Origin: Paenibacillus radicis (ex Xue et al. 2023)
GTDB taxonomy: Bacteria; Bacillota; Bacilli; Paenibacillales; NBRC-103111
Length of the DNA: 64,000 nucleotides
Direction of reading: 5' to 3'
NCBI RefSeq assembly: GCF_024722015.1
Contig: NZ_JANQBD010000023.1
Coordinates: 1-64,000 of the forward strand
In this document: positions 16,158 through 24,026 of the stretch, piece after piece
How the letters are laid out: each line of letters starts with the position of its first letter
Numbering within the stretch: the stretch's first letter is position 1
Notes under the pieces: model-generated
The model's input: the letters and a program-made list of their open reading frames with translations, nothing else
Database searches by the model: none
What the model was told of the DNA's origin: nothing
Made by a program: the position numbers and the translations under genes

Positions 16158-17306
16158 TTACATAGCGGGCTTGCGAGGAGCAGGTACTCCACTTAACAGA
16201 CGGCCGATACGAAAGCGGCTTAGTAGAACAGCCAAACCAACAGATAACAATGTACATAAGACGAAAGCTATAATTGTCCGTACGGATACGTTCCAATCAG
16301 GGAATAAGGAGTCTGCTATGTAAGTTGCTGCAGTGAGCATCAGAGCATGAGCCAAATACGCGCTGTATGAATAATGTCCTAGAAATGTTAGCATCCTCTT
16401 AATCCATTGACCTGCCGATTGCTGAATAATAACTGAAATAATGCTCATCGCGATCACAGAGAAAATTAAGAACAAGGCCATAAAAGGCTGCACCAGCAGC
16501 GTATCATTATATTGAATTACCAATCCGGATTTCGTTTGGAAGCTCGCAGTAATTTTATAAAGCAACAGACCTGAAATGAACACATAAATGAAAATGAAAC
16601 TCGCTTTCCAGTTCATGATCCGCCTTTTCCAGCCTTCAACATTCAATCCCACTACTGCACCCATCAAGAAATATAGATAAAAGTAAAGGGCATTGCGATC
16701 TGCATATTCCGTAAATAACGAGCTCAAGACGGAAATATGGAGCATCTCAGCAGCATTACCTATCACTGAAACCTGCCCAGTAAGCAGCACATAACCAATA
16801 GTCAAAAGCCCAAACCCTACAGCTAGCTGCCATGGCTTGCATGATCGACGGATTCGTAACAAAGCTTTTTGAATCAACGGGAATAAGAAATACAGTTGAA
16901 TAACCATAGCCACATACCAGAGGTGATAGCATGCCGTACCCGTGAATAGGTACAAGGCGATCTGTTTAGTTTCCTTCCACAGCTCGAGATGATCGCCCCC
17001 GAAGATTAGCGCATACACAATCGACCAGACCGCATAAGGCAGCACGATATCTTTACACCGTTTCCATACGAAAGCCCCATAAGCAATATCTTCTTTATAA
17101 TTATAGAAAAGCACCAGCCCGGTAATAAAAATAAATAAAGGTACGGCAAATTTAGCTGCAATTAAAAAAACGGCGAGCATGACGCCATCCTGTAAGCCCG
17201 CCTCCGGCAAATATGCATAGTGTCCAATGGCATGCTGAAGCACAACGGCCAGAAAAGCGAAGCCGCGCATATATTGAATTTCTTCAATTTTGGCCTGTTT
17301 GGCCAT
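16158..17306 (-). CDS. Acyltransferase family 3 membrane protein
   Basis: The product (382 aa from the chosen start) has about ten membrane helices and opens with the family's early motif, Y-M-R-G-F-A-F-L-A-V-V-L-Q-H, whose His is the catalytic residue of Acyl_transf_3 proteins. These enzymes move acetyl or succinyl groups onto sugars of cell-wall or exopolymers. I chose ATG at 17306 because GAGAGGAGC precedes it; the longer frame to 17351 starts with TTG and has no site. A VOC gene lies just upstream on the same strand, 48 bases from this start. The substrate cannot be told. Confidence 0.85.
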   Translation of the reverse strand: MAKQAKIEEIQYMRGFAFLAVVLQHAIGHYAYLPEAGLQDGVMLAVFLIAAKFAVPLFIFITGLVLFYNYKEDIAYGAFVWKRCKDIVLPYAVWSIVYALIFGGDHLELWKETKQIALYLFTGTACYHLWYVAMVIQLYFLFPLIQKALLRIRRSCKPWQLAVGFGLLTIGYVLLTGQVSVIGNAAEMLHISVLSSLFTEYADRNALYFYLYFLMGAVVGLNVEGWKRRIMNWKASFIFIYVFISGLLLYKITASFQTKSGLVIQYNDTLLVQPFMALFLIFSVIAMSIISVIIQQSAGQWIKRMLTFLGHYSYSAYLAHALMLTAATYIADSLFPDWNVSVRTIIAFVLCTLLSVGLAVLLSRFRIGRLLSGVPAPRKPAM

Positions 17307-17353
17307 AACGATTCTGCTCCTCTCGATGTCATCTTGATGGAATCGATCCAAAG

Positions 17354-17746
17354 TTAGCGGGTTGATTGGAAAAATTCAATCCATTCCCCATCTGGACCAT
17401 GAAAGAAAAAATAACGTGAGCCATTCGGCAGCGTTATAATCTCTGAATCAATAAGCTTAACATGCTGAAGCAGCTTAATACGTTCGAATTCTTCCTCCAC
17501 ATTGTCGACAGTAAAAGCAATATGATGAACTTTCCCTTCCTGCGGCAGCTTATCGTTATACCCCTGGATAAGCTCAACTTCGGTTTCACCGGATTGATCG
17601 AATCCAAGAAATGCAAGTTGAATAACCCCATTGGTATGAAGCAGCGTGTCTTTTAATACGAGCCCTACCACTTCCCGGTAAAACCGGATGGATTGCTGTA
17701 AATCGGACACCATAATTCCTATATGCTCAATTTTTTTCCTTGCCAT
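17354..17746 (-). CDS. VOC (glyoxalase/bleomycin-resistance) superfamily protein
   Basis: The 130-aa product has the paired beta-alpha-beta repeats of a VOC domain. Probable metal ligands are His8 (IEHIGIMV), an acidic residue near ETEVELI, the His of VHHIAFTV, and the Glu of EWIEFF close to the end, the same order as in glyoxalase I-like enzymes. The substrate is unknown. GGAGGTAACCACT precedes the ATG. It is probably in one transcript with the acyltransferase downstream. Confidence 0.85.
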   Translation of the reverse strand: MARKKIEHIGIMVSDLQQSIRFYREVVGLVLKDTLLHTNGVIQLAFLGFDQSGETEVELIQGYNDKLPQEGKVHHIAFTVDNVEEEFERIKLLQHVKLIDSEIITLPNGSRYFFFHGPDGEWIEFFQSTR

Positions 17747-17920
17747 AGTGGTTACCTCCCAATTATTGTTTATTATCCATCTTATCCAATATTGGACACG
17801 TATACAACTCAGGTCGACCTCTCATTCAAAAGAGTTGGTATCTCACTTGTAATTATTTCGTAACTTCGATATAGTTAGTTATAGAAGAACATGGTGTTAT
17901 ACTACTTAAGGAGTGATTTT

Positions 17921-18619
17921 ATGATCCGTATTTATCCTTCAACTTCCCGCCATTCTTCCGATCATGGCTGGCTGCAGAGCAATTTCAGCTTTTCCTTCGG
18001 CGATTATTACGATCCCGATAATACAGAGTTCGGGCCGCTGCGGGTGTATAACGATGATGTGATCGCAGGGCATCGAGGCTTTGGAGCACACCCTCACCGG
18101 GAGATGGAGATTGTGAGCATCGTCTTGGAAGGACAGCTTAAACATGAGGATAGCACCGGACACACGGCGATAACCGGCTTCGGTGGCGTGCAGCGTATGT
18201 CCGCAGGTACTGGAATCATTCATTCCGAAGTAAATCCGTCGGATGAGCCCGTTAGCTTACTGCAAATATGGTTTACACCGGATCAGCGCCAACTAGAACC
18301 CTCTTATGAGACCTCTAACTATGACCCAGCCAAGCTGACAAACAATTGGTTGCCTATCGTATCCAATCAATCAGGCCCTGGCATAGCCCACATTCATCAG
18401 GATATGACTATCTATATGACCAAGCTTGAAGCAGGCAAGTCCCTTTCCTTTCAACAGAAGGAAGGACGCAGAATCTATGTGCACATAATTGAAGGTACCG
18501 TTACCCTTAATGAAGGCAACCACTTGAATCGCCGTGACGCAGCTCGAATTTCCGATTTATCTTCTCTTACCGTAAATAGCGAACAGGATTCCATGCTGTT
18601 GCTGATTGATTTGCCATAA
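17921..18619 (+). CDS. Pirin-family cupin protein (YhhW-like)
   Basis: The 232-aa product follows the bicupin pirin pattern: H-P-H-R-E-M-E-I-V at about residues 52-60 and G-x-x-H-S-E-x-N later, giving the His/Glu metal site of the N-terminal cupin. YhhW-type pirins can act as quercetin dioxygenases; physiological role is uncertain. TAAGGAG precedes ATG at 17921; a longer frame to 17891 has no such site. A 111-aa gene follows 29 bases later and is probably co-transcribed. Confidence 0.88.
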   Translation: MIRIYPSTSRHSSDHGWLQSNFSFSFGDYYDPDNTEFGPLRVYNDDVIAGHRGFGAHPHREMEIVSIVLEGQLKHEDSTGHTAITGFGGVQRMSAGTGIIHSEVNPSDEPVSLLQIWFTPDQRQLEPSYETSNYDPAKLTNNWLPIVSNQSGPGIAHIHQDMTIYMTKLEAGKSLSFQQKEGRRIYVHIIEGTVTLNEGNHLNRRDAARISDLSSLTVNSEQDSMLLLIDLP

Positions 18620-18648
18620 TCGATTGAAAGAAAGGAGATGATGACCTC

Positions 18649-18984
18649 ATGCAAGCCGAAACGAAAAAGCATTTATATATAAAACATGCCGTAGGCAGCC
18701 GAATGTTATTTGATGTTTCCGGAAGGAATAAAGCATTCGAATTATCGGATTGTTCAGGAGGCTGGAGGATTGTCATAGCTGACGTGGAACCGGAAACTGC
18801 CCAGCTTCTGGTATCCAACGATATGGAGCTTAATATTTTTTATTTTGTAGAGCAGCCTGGACAGCCCGTCCAAAAAAACTGGTTATATGATAAGGATCGT
18901 CCATTAATTTCCTATGATAATGTTTCGCGCCAATGTGTAATTCAGGTCGACTCCAAAATGGACTATAATAACGAAAAAGTGTGA
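18649..18984 (+). CDS. Unrecognised 111-aa protein
   Basis: AAAGGAGATG lies upstream of ATG at 18649. The product is a mixed alpha/beta, soluble protein, with segments such as RIVIADVEPETAQLLVSND and LNIFYFVEQPGQPV. I recognise no domain. It follows the pirin gene closely, so a shared transcript is likely, and the strong terminator at 19042 ends both. Confidence 0.6.
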   Translation: MQAETKKHLYIKHAVGSRMLFDVSGRNKAFELSDCSGGWRIVIADVEPETAQLLVSNDMELNIFYFVEQPGQPVQKNWLYDKDRPLISYDNVSRQCVIQVDSKMDYNNEKV

Positions 18985-19041
18985 CCAATCCCTCTACGTC
19001 CGCTCTAAACGGATGTTATTTGTATACACATACTTACAAAA

Positions 19042-19081
19042 AAACCGCCAATCATCTAAACTCTCAGATGATTGGCGGTTT
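19042..19081. terminator. Bidirectional terminator between the pirin pair and the anti-sigma gene
   Basis: AAACCGCCAATCATCT and AGATGATTGGCGGTTT form a perfect 16-bp stem around eight bases. Confidence 0.88.
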
Positions 19082-19089
19082 GGCCGTTC

Positions 19090-19860
19090 TTAGGAGCCTA
19101 ACACTTTTTTACCGCGAGGTTTCGAACCCACAGCATCAGGCTCCAAAGTAATGCCTATCGTATCGAATTCACTCTCTGCAGGATTCAGATCATGCGTCAA
19201 AAGGCCGCTCCCATCGTCATTAACCCTGAAGGTCCCCCCGTTGAACCTGGTTCCTTTCTTGACGATCCAGACCTGATAAGCTTGATCTCCCGCATTTTCT
19301 CTAAGACCATTGACCTGTACTACCAATTGCTGCTGCTGCCCCTGCTGCTTGATCCAGCAATGACCTTTCGCTGCAGGCATATTAGGATCGAAGGCTTTCA
19401 GTGCATATTGCTCTACTACCTGTGCAGGAGCCGCAATTTTACTGCCTGAAGGGAAACGTGCTATACCGTATTCATTGAGTCCCCAGCCCACCGTAGCCCC
19501 TATCAGGATGCATACGACTGCCGCAGCGGCAAATGACCATCTACTTCGCCTTGGAGTCGATCTAATTTTGTTCACTAATGGAGCCGCTTCTGGCTCGGTC
19601 ACTATTTGCCCGATTGAATTCACAGGCTCATGAATCTCTTGCAAAATATGATTCAGCATTTGTTCTTTAACCGAATCCTGAAGCTCCACTTCCTCCATCT
19701 CAAAGGGGAGTGTTCGCCAGATCTGTTCCAGTTCTATTAATTCATCTCTGCACACCTGACAAGAACTCAAGTGAAGCTTGAAGGTTTCTTCCTCTTCTGG
19801 CGGTAATTCTTTCAGGAAGTAGGGAAACACTTGCTCGCAGAGGTTATTTCCTTCAGTCAT
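19090..19860 (-). CDS. Anti-sigma factor, zinc-finger plus RskA-type
   Basis: The 256-aa protein has a zf-HC2 type zinc site (H30-x3-C34-x2-C37 in KLHLSSCQVCRD), a basic linker, one membrane helix (about residues 103-127, WSFAAAAVVCILIGATVGWG) and an outside RskA-like domain with G-D-Q-A-Y-Q-V-W-I-V. RskA-type proteins hold an ECF sigma factor at the membrane and release it when cut or when the zinc site is oxidised. It sits six bases after the sigma gene, the usual pair order. The secreted SLH/cupredoxin gene upstream is a natural target. Confidence 0.88.
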   Translation of the reverse strand: MTEGNNLCEQVFPYFLKELPPEEEETFKLHLSSCQVCRDELIELEQIWRTLPFEMEEVELQDSVKEQMLNHILQEIHEPVNSIGQIVTEPEAAPLVNKIRSTPRRSRWSFAAAAVVCILIGATVGWGLNEYGIARFPSGSKIAAPAQVVEQYALKAFDPNMPAAKGHCWIKQQGQQQQLVVQVNGLRENAGDQAYQVWIVKKGTRFNGGTFRVNDDGSGLLTHDLNPAESEFDTIGITLEPDAVGSKPRGKKVLGS

Positions 19861-19866
19861 GGCCGT

Positions 19867-20463
19867 TCACTCCTCTCCGTCAGGTTTCAGTTGCTTACGT
19901 AAAGTTTTTAACGCTTGATGCAATCTGCTTTTTACCGTTCCCAAAGGCTCTCCGTTACTCTCAGCAATTTCATTTAACGTATAGCCTTCCCAATAGAAAA
20001 GGCGAATAAGCTTGGCTTGGCTTTCCGTTAAAAAGCCGTAGGCCGCCTCGATCTGCTGTTTAAGCAGCATACGTGAGATTGGATCCTGGAGCTCATCCTG
20101 CTTATACAAGCCTGCGAGCTCAGCCTCCGTTGAGGTTTGTTCAAAAGAAACAAGACATTCCTGCTTACGCTGCTTTCTGAGTTGATCTATAGTGACATTT
20201 CTAGTCACAGTAATAAGCCAGTTAACAAACTGGCCTTTGCTCGGATCATAGCCCTTTTCCGTCGTCCAGATGCGGGTGAATACCAATTGTACGATATCCT
20301 GAGCGAACTGGGGATCACTTCCCGCTCCTGATTTGACGGCAAACGAGTAGACGAGCCGCACGTAGCGTTCATATAACATACGCAGAGCAGCGCTTTGCTT
20401 TTCTTTTATCTGCTGCATCAATTGCTCATCCGAATATAGCTGCACGTGATCGGCGCTCCTCAA
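19867..20463 (-). CDS. ECF sigma factor
   Basis: The product (198 aa from the chosen start) has sigma region 2 (SAALRMLYERYVRLVYSFAV, then FVNWLITVTRNVTIDQLRK) and region 4 (ESQAKLIRLFYWEGYTLNEI followed by GTVKSRLHQALKTLRK). These mark an ECF sigma factor of the SigK/RskA-regulated type. The frame extends further upstream to 20550; I prefer TTG at 20463 because GAGGGAG lies 11 bases before it. ATG at 20508 is an alternative giving 213 aa. Its anti-sigma partner is directly downstream. Conserved promoter boxes could not be assigned. Confidence 0.85.
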   Translation of the reverse strand: MRSADHVQLYSDEQLMQQIKEKQSAALRMLYERYVRLVYSFAVKSGAGSDPQFAQDIVQLVFTRIWTTEKGYDPSKGQFVNWLITVTRNVTIDQLRKQRKQECLVSFEQTSTEAELAGLYKQDELQDPISRMLLKQQIEAAYGFLTESQAKLIRLFYWEGYTLNEIAESNGEPLGTVKSRLHQALKTLRKQLKPDGEE

Positions 20464-20578
20464 GTCGCTAAGGACTCCCTCAATATAAGTAACGAATAAA
20501 ATAGCCATACAGTTTATTGTTATCTTCTTATATTTATAATTTTTTTGCAATAGGTTGGCCCTTTGTTTGCATAAAAAA

Positions 20579-20613
20579 AGCCCGATAACCCGGGTTACCC
20601 CAGCTATCGGACT
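20579..20613 (-). terminator. Terminator of the SLH/cupredoxin gene
   Basis: AGTCCGATAGC pairs with GTTATCGGGCT leftward, followed by seven T. It separates the secreted protein from the sigma/anti-sigma pair. Confidence 0.85.
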
Positions 20614-20622
20614 CGCCTTGAA

Positions 20623-22233
20623 TTACTTGACTATAATCGTAGCTTTCATTCCTTCCTTATGTGGTTGGCAATAGTAAGTGTATACACCAGGTTTTGTGAT
20701 CGTAATGGATTCCGATTCTCCCTTGCCCAGCAGCTTCGTTTCAAACACCGGCTTACCATCCTCATTTAGCAAGTCGGACACCGCATTATGCATGACTGGA
20801 TCGTTATTTGTAAAAGTAATAGTTGAGCCGGCCTCAACAGTAAGTTCTTTCTCAGAAAAAGCAAATTTGGCAATTTCAATTGAGTATGATTTAGGGTCAG
20901 CTTTAACGGCTGGCTTTGCGGCGGCAGTCGGATCAATTACATACCACACCTTGCCGACATCTTGACCTTTTACCTCCCCAGGCTTCATGTCTTTAACATA
21001 ATAATACAATGGCCAGCCTTGGTAAGTAGTTTGCTTAGTGCCGTCTTCACGAGTTATGGTTGCGAAATCAGCGGCTTTCAACTCGCCCATTACAGGCAGA
21101 TGTTCCGTATAGAAGATCGGCCAGTTAACTTCGCAATTGCCTTTACAAACGCTTAAATTTGTCGAGTCCTTCGTATACAAATACAATGCCATCCCTCTGG
21201 AGTCTGCAATATACTTGCCTAGCCCTTCCTGACTGGCAACTGTAACCGCAGAATGATTCAGGACCATCCATACTTGATTTACGCCCTGCCCTTTGACATC
21301 CCCAGCTTTTTCGTCCTTGGCATAGTAATATAATGGCCATCCCTGGTACGTAGTCTGCTTTTTGCCATCCTCGCGTACAATTGTCTTGAAGTCGGCCGCT
21401 TTCAACTCGCTTGGAACCTGGATACTCTCCGAATAATAAATCGGCCAGTTCGTTACGCATTGGTCTTTACATGTACTTACATCCGTTGTGTCCTTCATGA
21501 ACATATATAATGTCTTGCCCGCTCCGTCTACCAGATAGGAGCCAAGCGCAGCATCCGTTGCTATACGGATTGATGCATACTGTGCGCCAGACGCTTTTGC
21601 AGCATCAACGACCTTTTGTTCGACCAATGTGTCAAGAAGCGTCTTGCTGCCTCCCTTTACTTTCACTTTCAAAGCTTCAACTGTAGCGGTTGCAATATGC
21701 CCATTACGAAGCGAACCCGCATTCGCTACTTGCGACAAGCCTAAGCTACCCGAAAAAGCCACTGTTTTGTCATATGTAAAATCACTGTCTTGCTTGTAGC
21801 CTAGTGATTCTAGCAATACTTTGTAGTATTGCTGTGCGGTTATTTGTCCAGCAGGCTCGAACATACCCTTGCCGGTTCCCGACCAACCCAGCTGCGGGTT
21901 CGCTTTTAAATAAGCAAGTATAGACTTGTTGCTGTCGCTTACCAGATTAGCATCGGTGAAGTTGTCTTTACCGCTGAAGCTGGCAGCGGCTGTTTCCAAT
22001 CCTTTTAGACGAAGAAATAAAATAGCTGCCTGCAGCCTTGTAGTCGCTTTGGCCAAATATGCGTCGCTTACACCATTGCCATCACCTTGCAGTACGCCTA
22101 AATCTGCGACAATTTGTACATCCGTTTTAACTTGACTTGGAGTTGGTGCCTCCGCTGCCCATGCTGGAAATGCGCTGCCAAGCATGAAAGCACCTGCCAA
22201 TAACCATGCTGCTGCTTTGCTTCTTTTGCCCAT
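20623..22233 (-). CDS. Secreted SLH-like / tandem PF03640 repeat / cupredoxin protein
   Basis: The 536-aa product starts with a signal peptide ending near AWAAEA, then an S-layer-homology-like region (about residues 30-215, with DLGVLQGDG, ATTRLQAAILFLRL and FEPAGQITAQQYYKVLLESLGY). Two tandem secreted repeats of the COG4315/PF03640 kind follow (about 220-330 and 333-440), each with L-Y-M/L-F/Y-x-K-D-x-T, a C-x3-C pair, N-W-P-I-x-Y and TTYQGWPLYYY. The end is a cupredoxin with type-1 copper ligands H482, C522, H525 and M529. The fold suggests a wall-bound copper or electron-transfer protein. GGGAGGTATG precedes the ATG. It lies upstream of an ECF sigma/anti-sigma pair that may control it. Confidence 0.85.
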   Translation of the reverse strand: MGKRSKAAAWLLAGAFMLGSAFPAWAAEAPTPSQVKTDVQIVADLGVLQGDGNGVSDAYLAKATTRLQAAILFLRLKGLETAAASFSGKDNFTDANLVSDSNKSILAYLKANPQLGWSGTGKGMFEPAGQITAQQYYKVLLESLGYKQDSDFTYDKTVAFSGSLGLSQVANAGSLRNGHIATATVEALKVKVKGGSKTLLDTLVEQKVVDAAKASGAQYASIRIATDAALGSYLVDGAGKTLYMFMKDTTDVSTCKDQCVTNWPIYYSESIQVPSELKAADFKTIVREDGKKQTTYQGWPLYYYAKDEKAGDVKGQGVNQVWMVLNHSAVTVASQEGLGKYIADSRGMALYLYTKDSTNLSVCKGNCEVNWPIFYTEHLPVMGELKAADFATITREDGTKQTTYQGWPLYYYVKDMKPGEVKGQDVGKVWYVIDPTAAAKPAVKADPKSYSIEIAKFAFSEKELTVEAGSTITFTNNDPVMHNAVSDLLNEDGKPVFETKLLGKGESESITITKPGVYTYYCQPHKEGMKATIIVK

Positions 22234-22440
22234 ACGAATTCATACCTCCCAAGAATAATAAAATTAGGTTCAATTAATCTACTCATCTCAGGAAACGTAC
22301 ATAGTAATGAAAGGGTTTTATCACAGGTAAAAATATATCCTGAACTTCAATTGCAATCAATAGATCGCCTTATGGTGCCAAGAGAATTACATGAATCTCA
22401 CGTGCACATTAACTAAAGATAATTCGAACCATAGGAAAAA

Positions 22441-22470
22441 GAGCCCTACGTGGAATACCACGCAGAGCTC
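22441..22470 (-). terminator. Terminator of the tRNA cluster
   Basis: GAGCTCTGCGTGG and CCACGTAGGGCTC arms are followed leftward by CTTTTTCC. Confidence 0.7.
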
Positions 22471-22521
22471 CTTATGTACTATTGTTTAAATGTTCTCTAC
22501 AATAGGAGTAGAGGATTGTAA

Positions 22522-22606
22522 TGCCGAAAGCGGGACTCGAACCCGCACGATAGTCACCTACCGCAGGATTTTAAGTCCTGTGCGTCTGCCATTCCGCCAC
22601 TTCGGC
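22522..22606 (-). tRNA. tRNA-Leu (UAA)
   Basis: An 85-base class II tRNA: acceptor arms GCCGAAG and CTTTCGGC, anticodon stem-loop CAGGACTTAAAATCCTG with anticodon TAA, a long variable arm, and GGTTCGAGTCC in the T loop. The CCA end is not encoded. It is the last of three tRNAs in one leftward cluster. Confidence 0.95.
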
Positions 22607-22696
22607 AAAGGCATAACTTAAAACCAACTATTATCGTACTTCCACGTTTGTATAGGATAAGTCCATACAATGATTAATTCAAGGGAATTGGGGTTA

Positions 22697-22770
22697 TGGG
22701 CCCTGAGGGACTCGAACCCCCGACCAATCGGTTATGAGCCGACCGCTCTAACCAACTGAGCTAAGGGCCC
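22697..22770 (-). tRNA. tRNA with CAU anticodon, probably Ile2 (lysidine-type)
   Basis: A 74-base tRNA with acceptor GGGCCCT and anticodon loop CTCATAA. The body GCTCAGTTGGTTAGAGC and the GTCGGCTCATAACCGAT stem resemble the Bacillus tRNA-Ile2 whose CAU is modified to lysidine-AU, rather than elongator Met. The identity between Ile2 and Met is inference from likeness; the CAU anticodon is plain. CCA is not encoded. Confidence 0.85.
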
Positions 22771-22776
22771 TTGATG

Positions 22777-22856
<80 letters not shown>

Positions 22857-22939
22857 TTGGTTGGTTAGCCTGTCATAGCGACGAGACTTATTGTACAACA
22901 GATGAAAAAGAAATGTCAAGGAAAAATTTTCACATTATT

Positions 22940-23104
22940 TTATATTAAATAACGCACACCAAATCGACCCTTTTTTGACCGGAATACTTCAACCTCTTGA
23001 GGGCATTCATAACCGTAAATCCACCAATCTTCTTCCATTCGTTTAGCCAAACATCCTGCTTGAAACTTGCTCTCGTATAATTTAACCCAATAAATCCAAT
23101 TCAT
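22940..23104 (-). CDS. Small protein, 54 aa, upstream of the tRNA cluster
   Basis: GTGGAGTGAGACC precedes ATG at 23104. The product is Trp/Tyr rich and basic (MNWIYWVKLYESKFQ... then EEDWWIYGYECPQEV...VRYLI). It reads like a compact small fold, with no family recognised. It lies 83 bases before the initiator tRNA on the same strand. Confidence 0.5.
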   Translation of the reverse strand: MNWIYWVKLYESKFQAGCLAKRMEEDWWIYGYECPQEVEVFRSKKGRFGVRYLI

Positions 23105-23385
23105 AAGGTCTCACTCCACTTTATTAAATGTATATTACTGCTTATGGGGCATATGGTTAGCATAACCAAAAAGAAGTTCCCTTATTTGATTCAGGAAACA
23201 AATTTTCCCCACTTGGAGAGGCGATTAATCAAAGGTATAATATTACATAAGATATGCACATGCTTACCATATCAGTGTATTACGTTGTCTCAACATGTGC
23301 TTTCTAATGATTACCTAGTGCATATTTGAGCTCACGCATTTCATCTCAGTTTGAGCCCGCCAGGGCATTTTAGGAGGTGACCCAT

Positions 23386-23898
23386 ATGTTATATGGCATA
23401 GCAGTCTTTCCATCACAAGAAATTAAAGAATTTGCGAATCATTATCGAAGAAGATACGACCCGCAATTTGCATCTATCGAGCCGCATTTGACGCTTCGTG
23501 CACGTGAAGACTGGACAGAAGAACAGTTGCATAAGGTCCATAGCCATTTGAAGCATGTAACGGCAGCCTGCAAGCCACTTGAGCTTCATTTCAACCGGTT
23601 CTCCACCTTTTTCCCGGTTAATAATGTAATCTACATGGCTTTATCCGACCCTGAACCAATGGAGGCTTTATACAAGCTGTTATGCAGCGGGGTACTTGAG
23701 GAAATGAACAAACCCTACGCCTTTACACCGCATCTGACGGTAGCTCAAAATTTGGACGATGATGAGCTGCATGATGTGTTCGCCAGCCTTAGACCGAAAT
23801 CCTTGGACATGGGCTGTACCATCGATCGTATAGTGCTCTTGAAACTGTCAGATGATGGTATATGGCGGCCATTGGAACAATTTGCATTGGGTGTTTAA
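23386..23898 (+). CDS. YjcG-like 2H phosphoesterase (2'-5' RNA ligase superfamily)
   Basis: The 170-aa product has two H-x-T/S-h catalytic motifs, EPHLTLRA at about residues 34-41 and TPHLTVAQ at about 117-124, the mark of 2H phosphoesterases. Its length and motif spacing match B. subtilis YjcG. The substrate of this group is unclear, but 2',3'-cyclic phosphate-containing RNA or nucleotides are likely. TAGGAGGTGACC is a near-perfect site before ATG at 23386; a GTG nine bases upstream is inside that site. Confidence 0.85.
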   Translation: MLYGIAVFPSQEIKEFANHYRRRYDPQFASIEPHLTLRAREDWTEEQLHKVHSHLKHVTAACKPLELHFNRFSTFFPVNNVIYMALSDPEPMEALYKLLCSGVLEEMNKPYAFTPHLTVAQNLDDDELHDVFASLRPKSLDMGCTIDRIVLLKLSDDGIWRPLEQFALGV

Positions 23899-23945
23899 AT
23901 CAATCCTAAGCCTTTGTAAGCTGAATTAAACGTAAGAGTAACTCC

Positions 23946-24003
23946 TAGCTCCCTAAACAAACAAGCCGACCCTAGAGGGTCGGCTTGTTTGTTTAGGGAG
24001 CTA
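23946..24003. terminator. Perfect 28-bp palindrome, bidirectional terminator
   Basis: TAGCTCCCTAAACAAACAAG and the rest of a 28-base arm pair exactly with the mirrored arm, leaving two bases at the centre. It lies between convergent genes and can stop both. Confidence 0.85.
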
Positions 24004-24026
24004 TTCAATATGGATAAGGACGGAAA

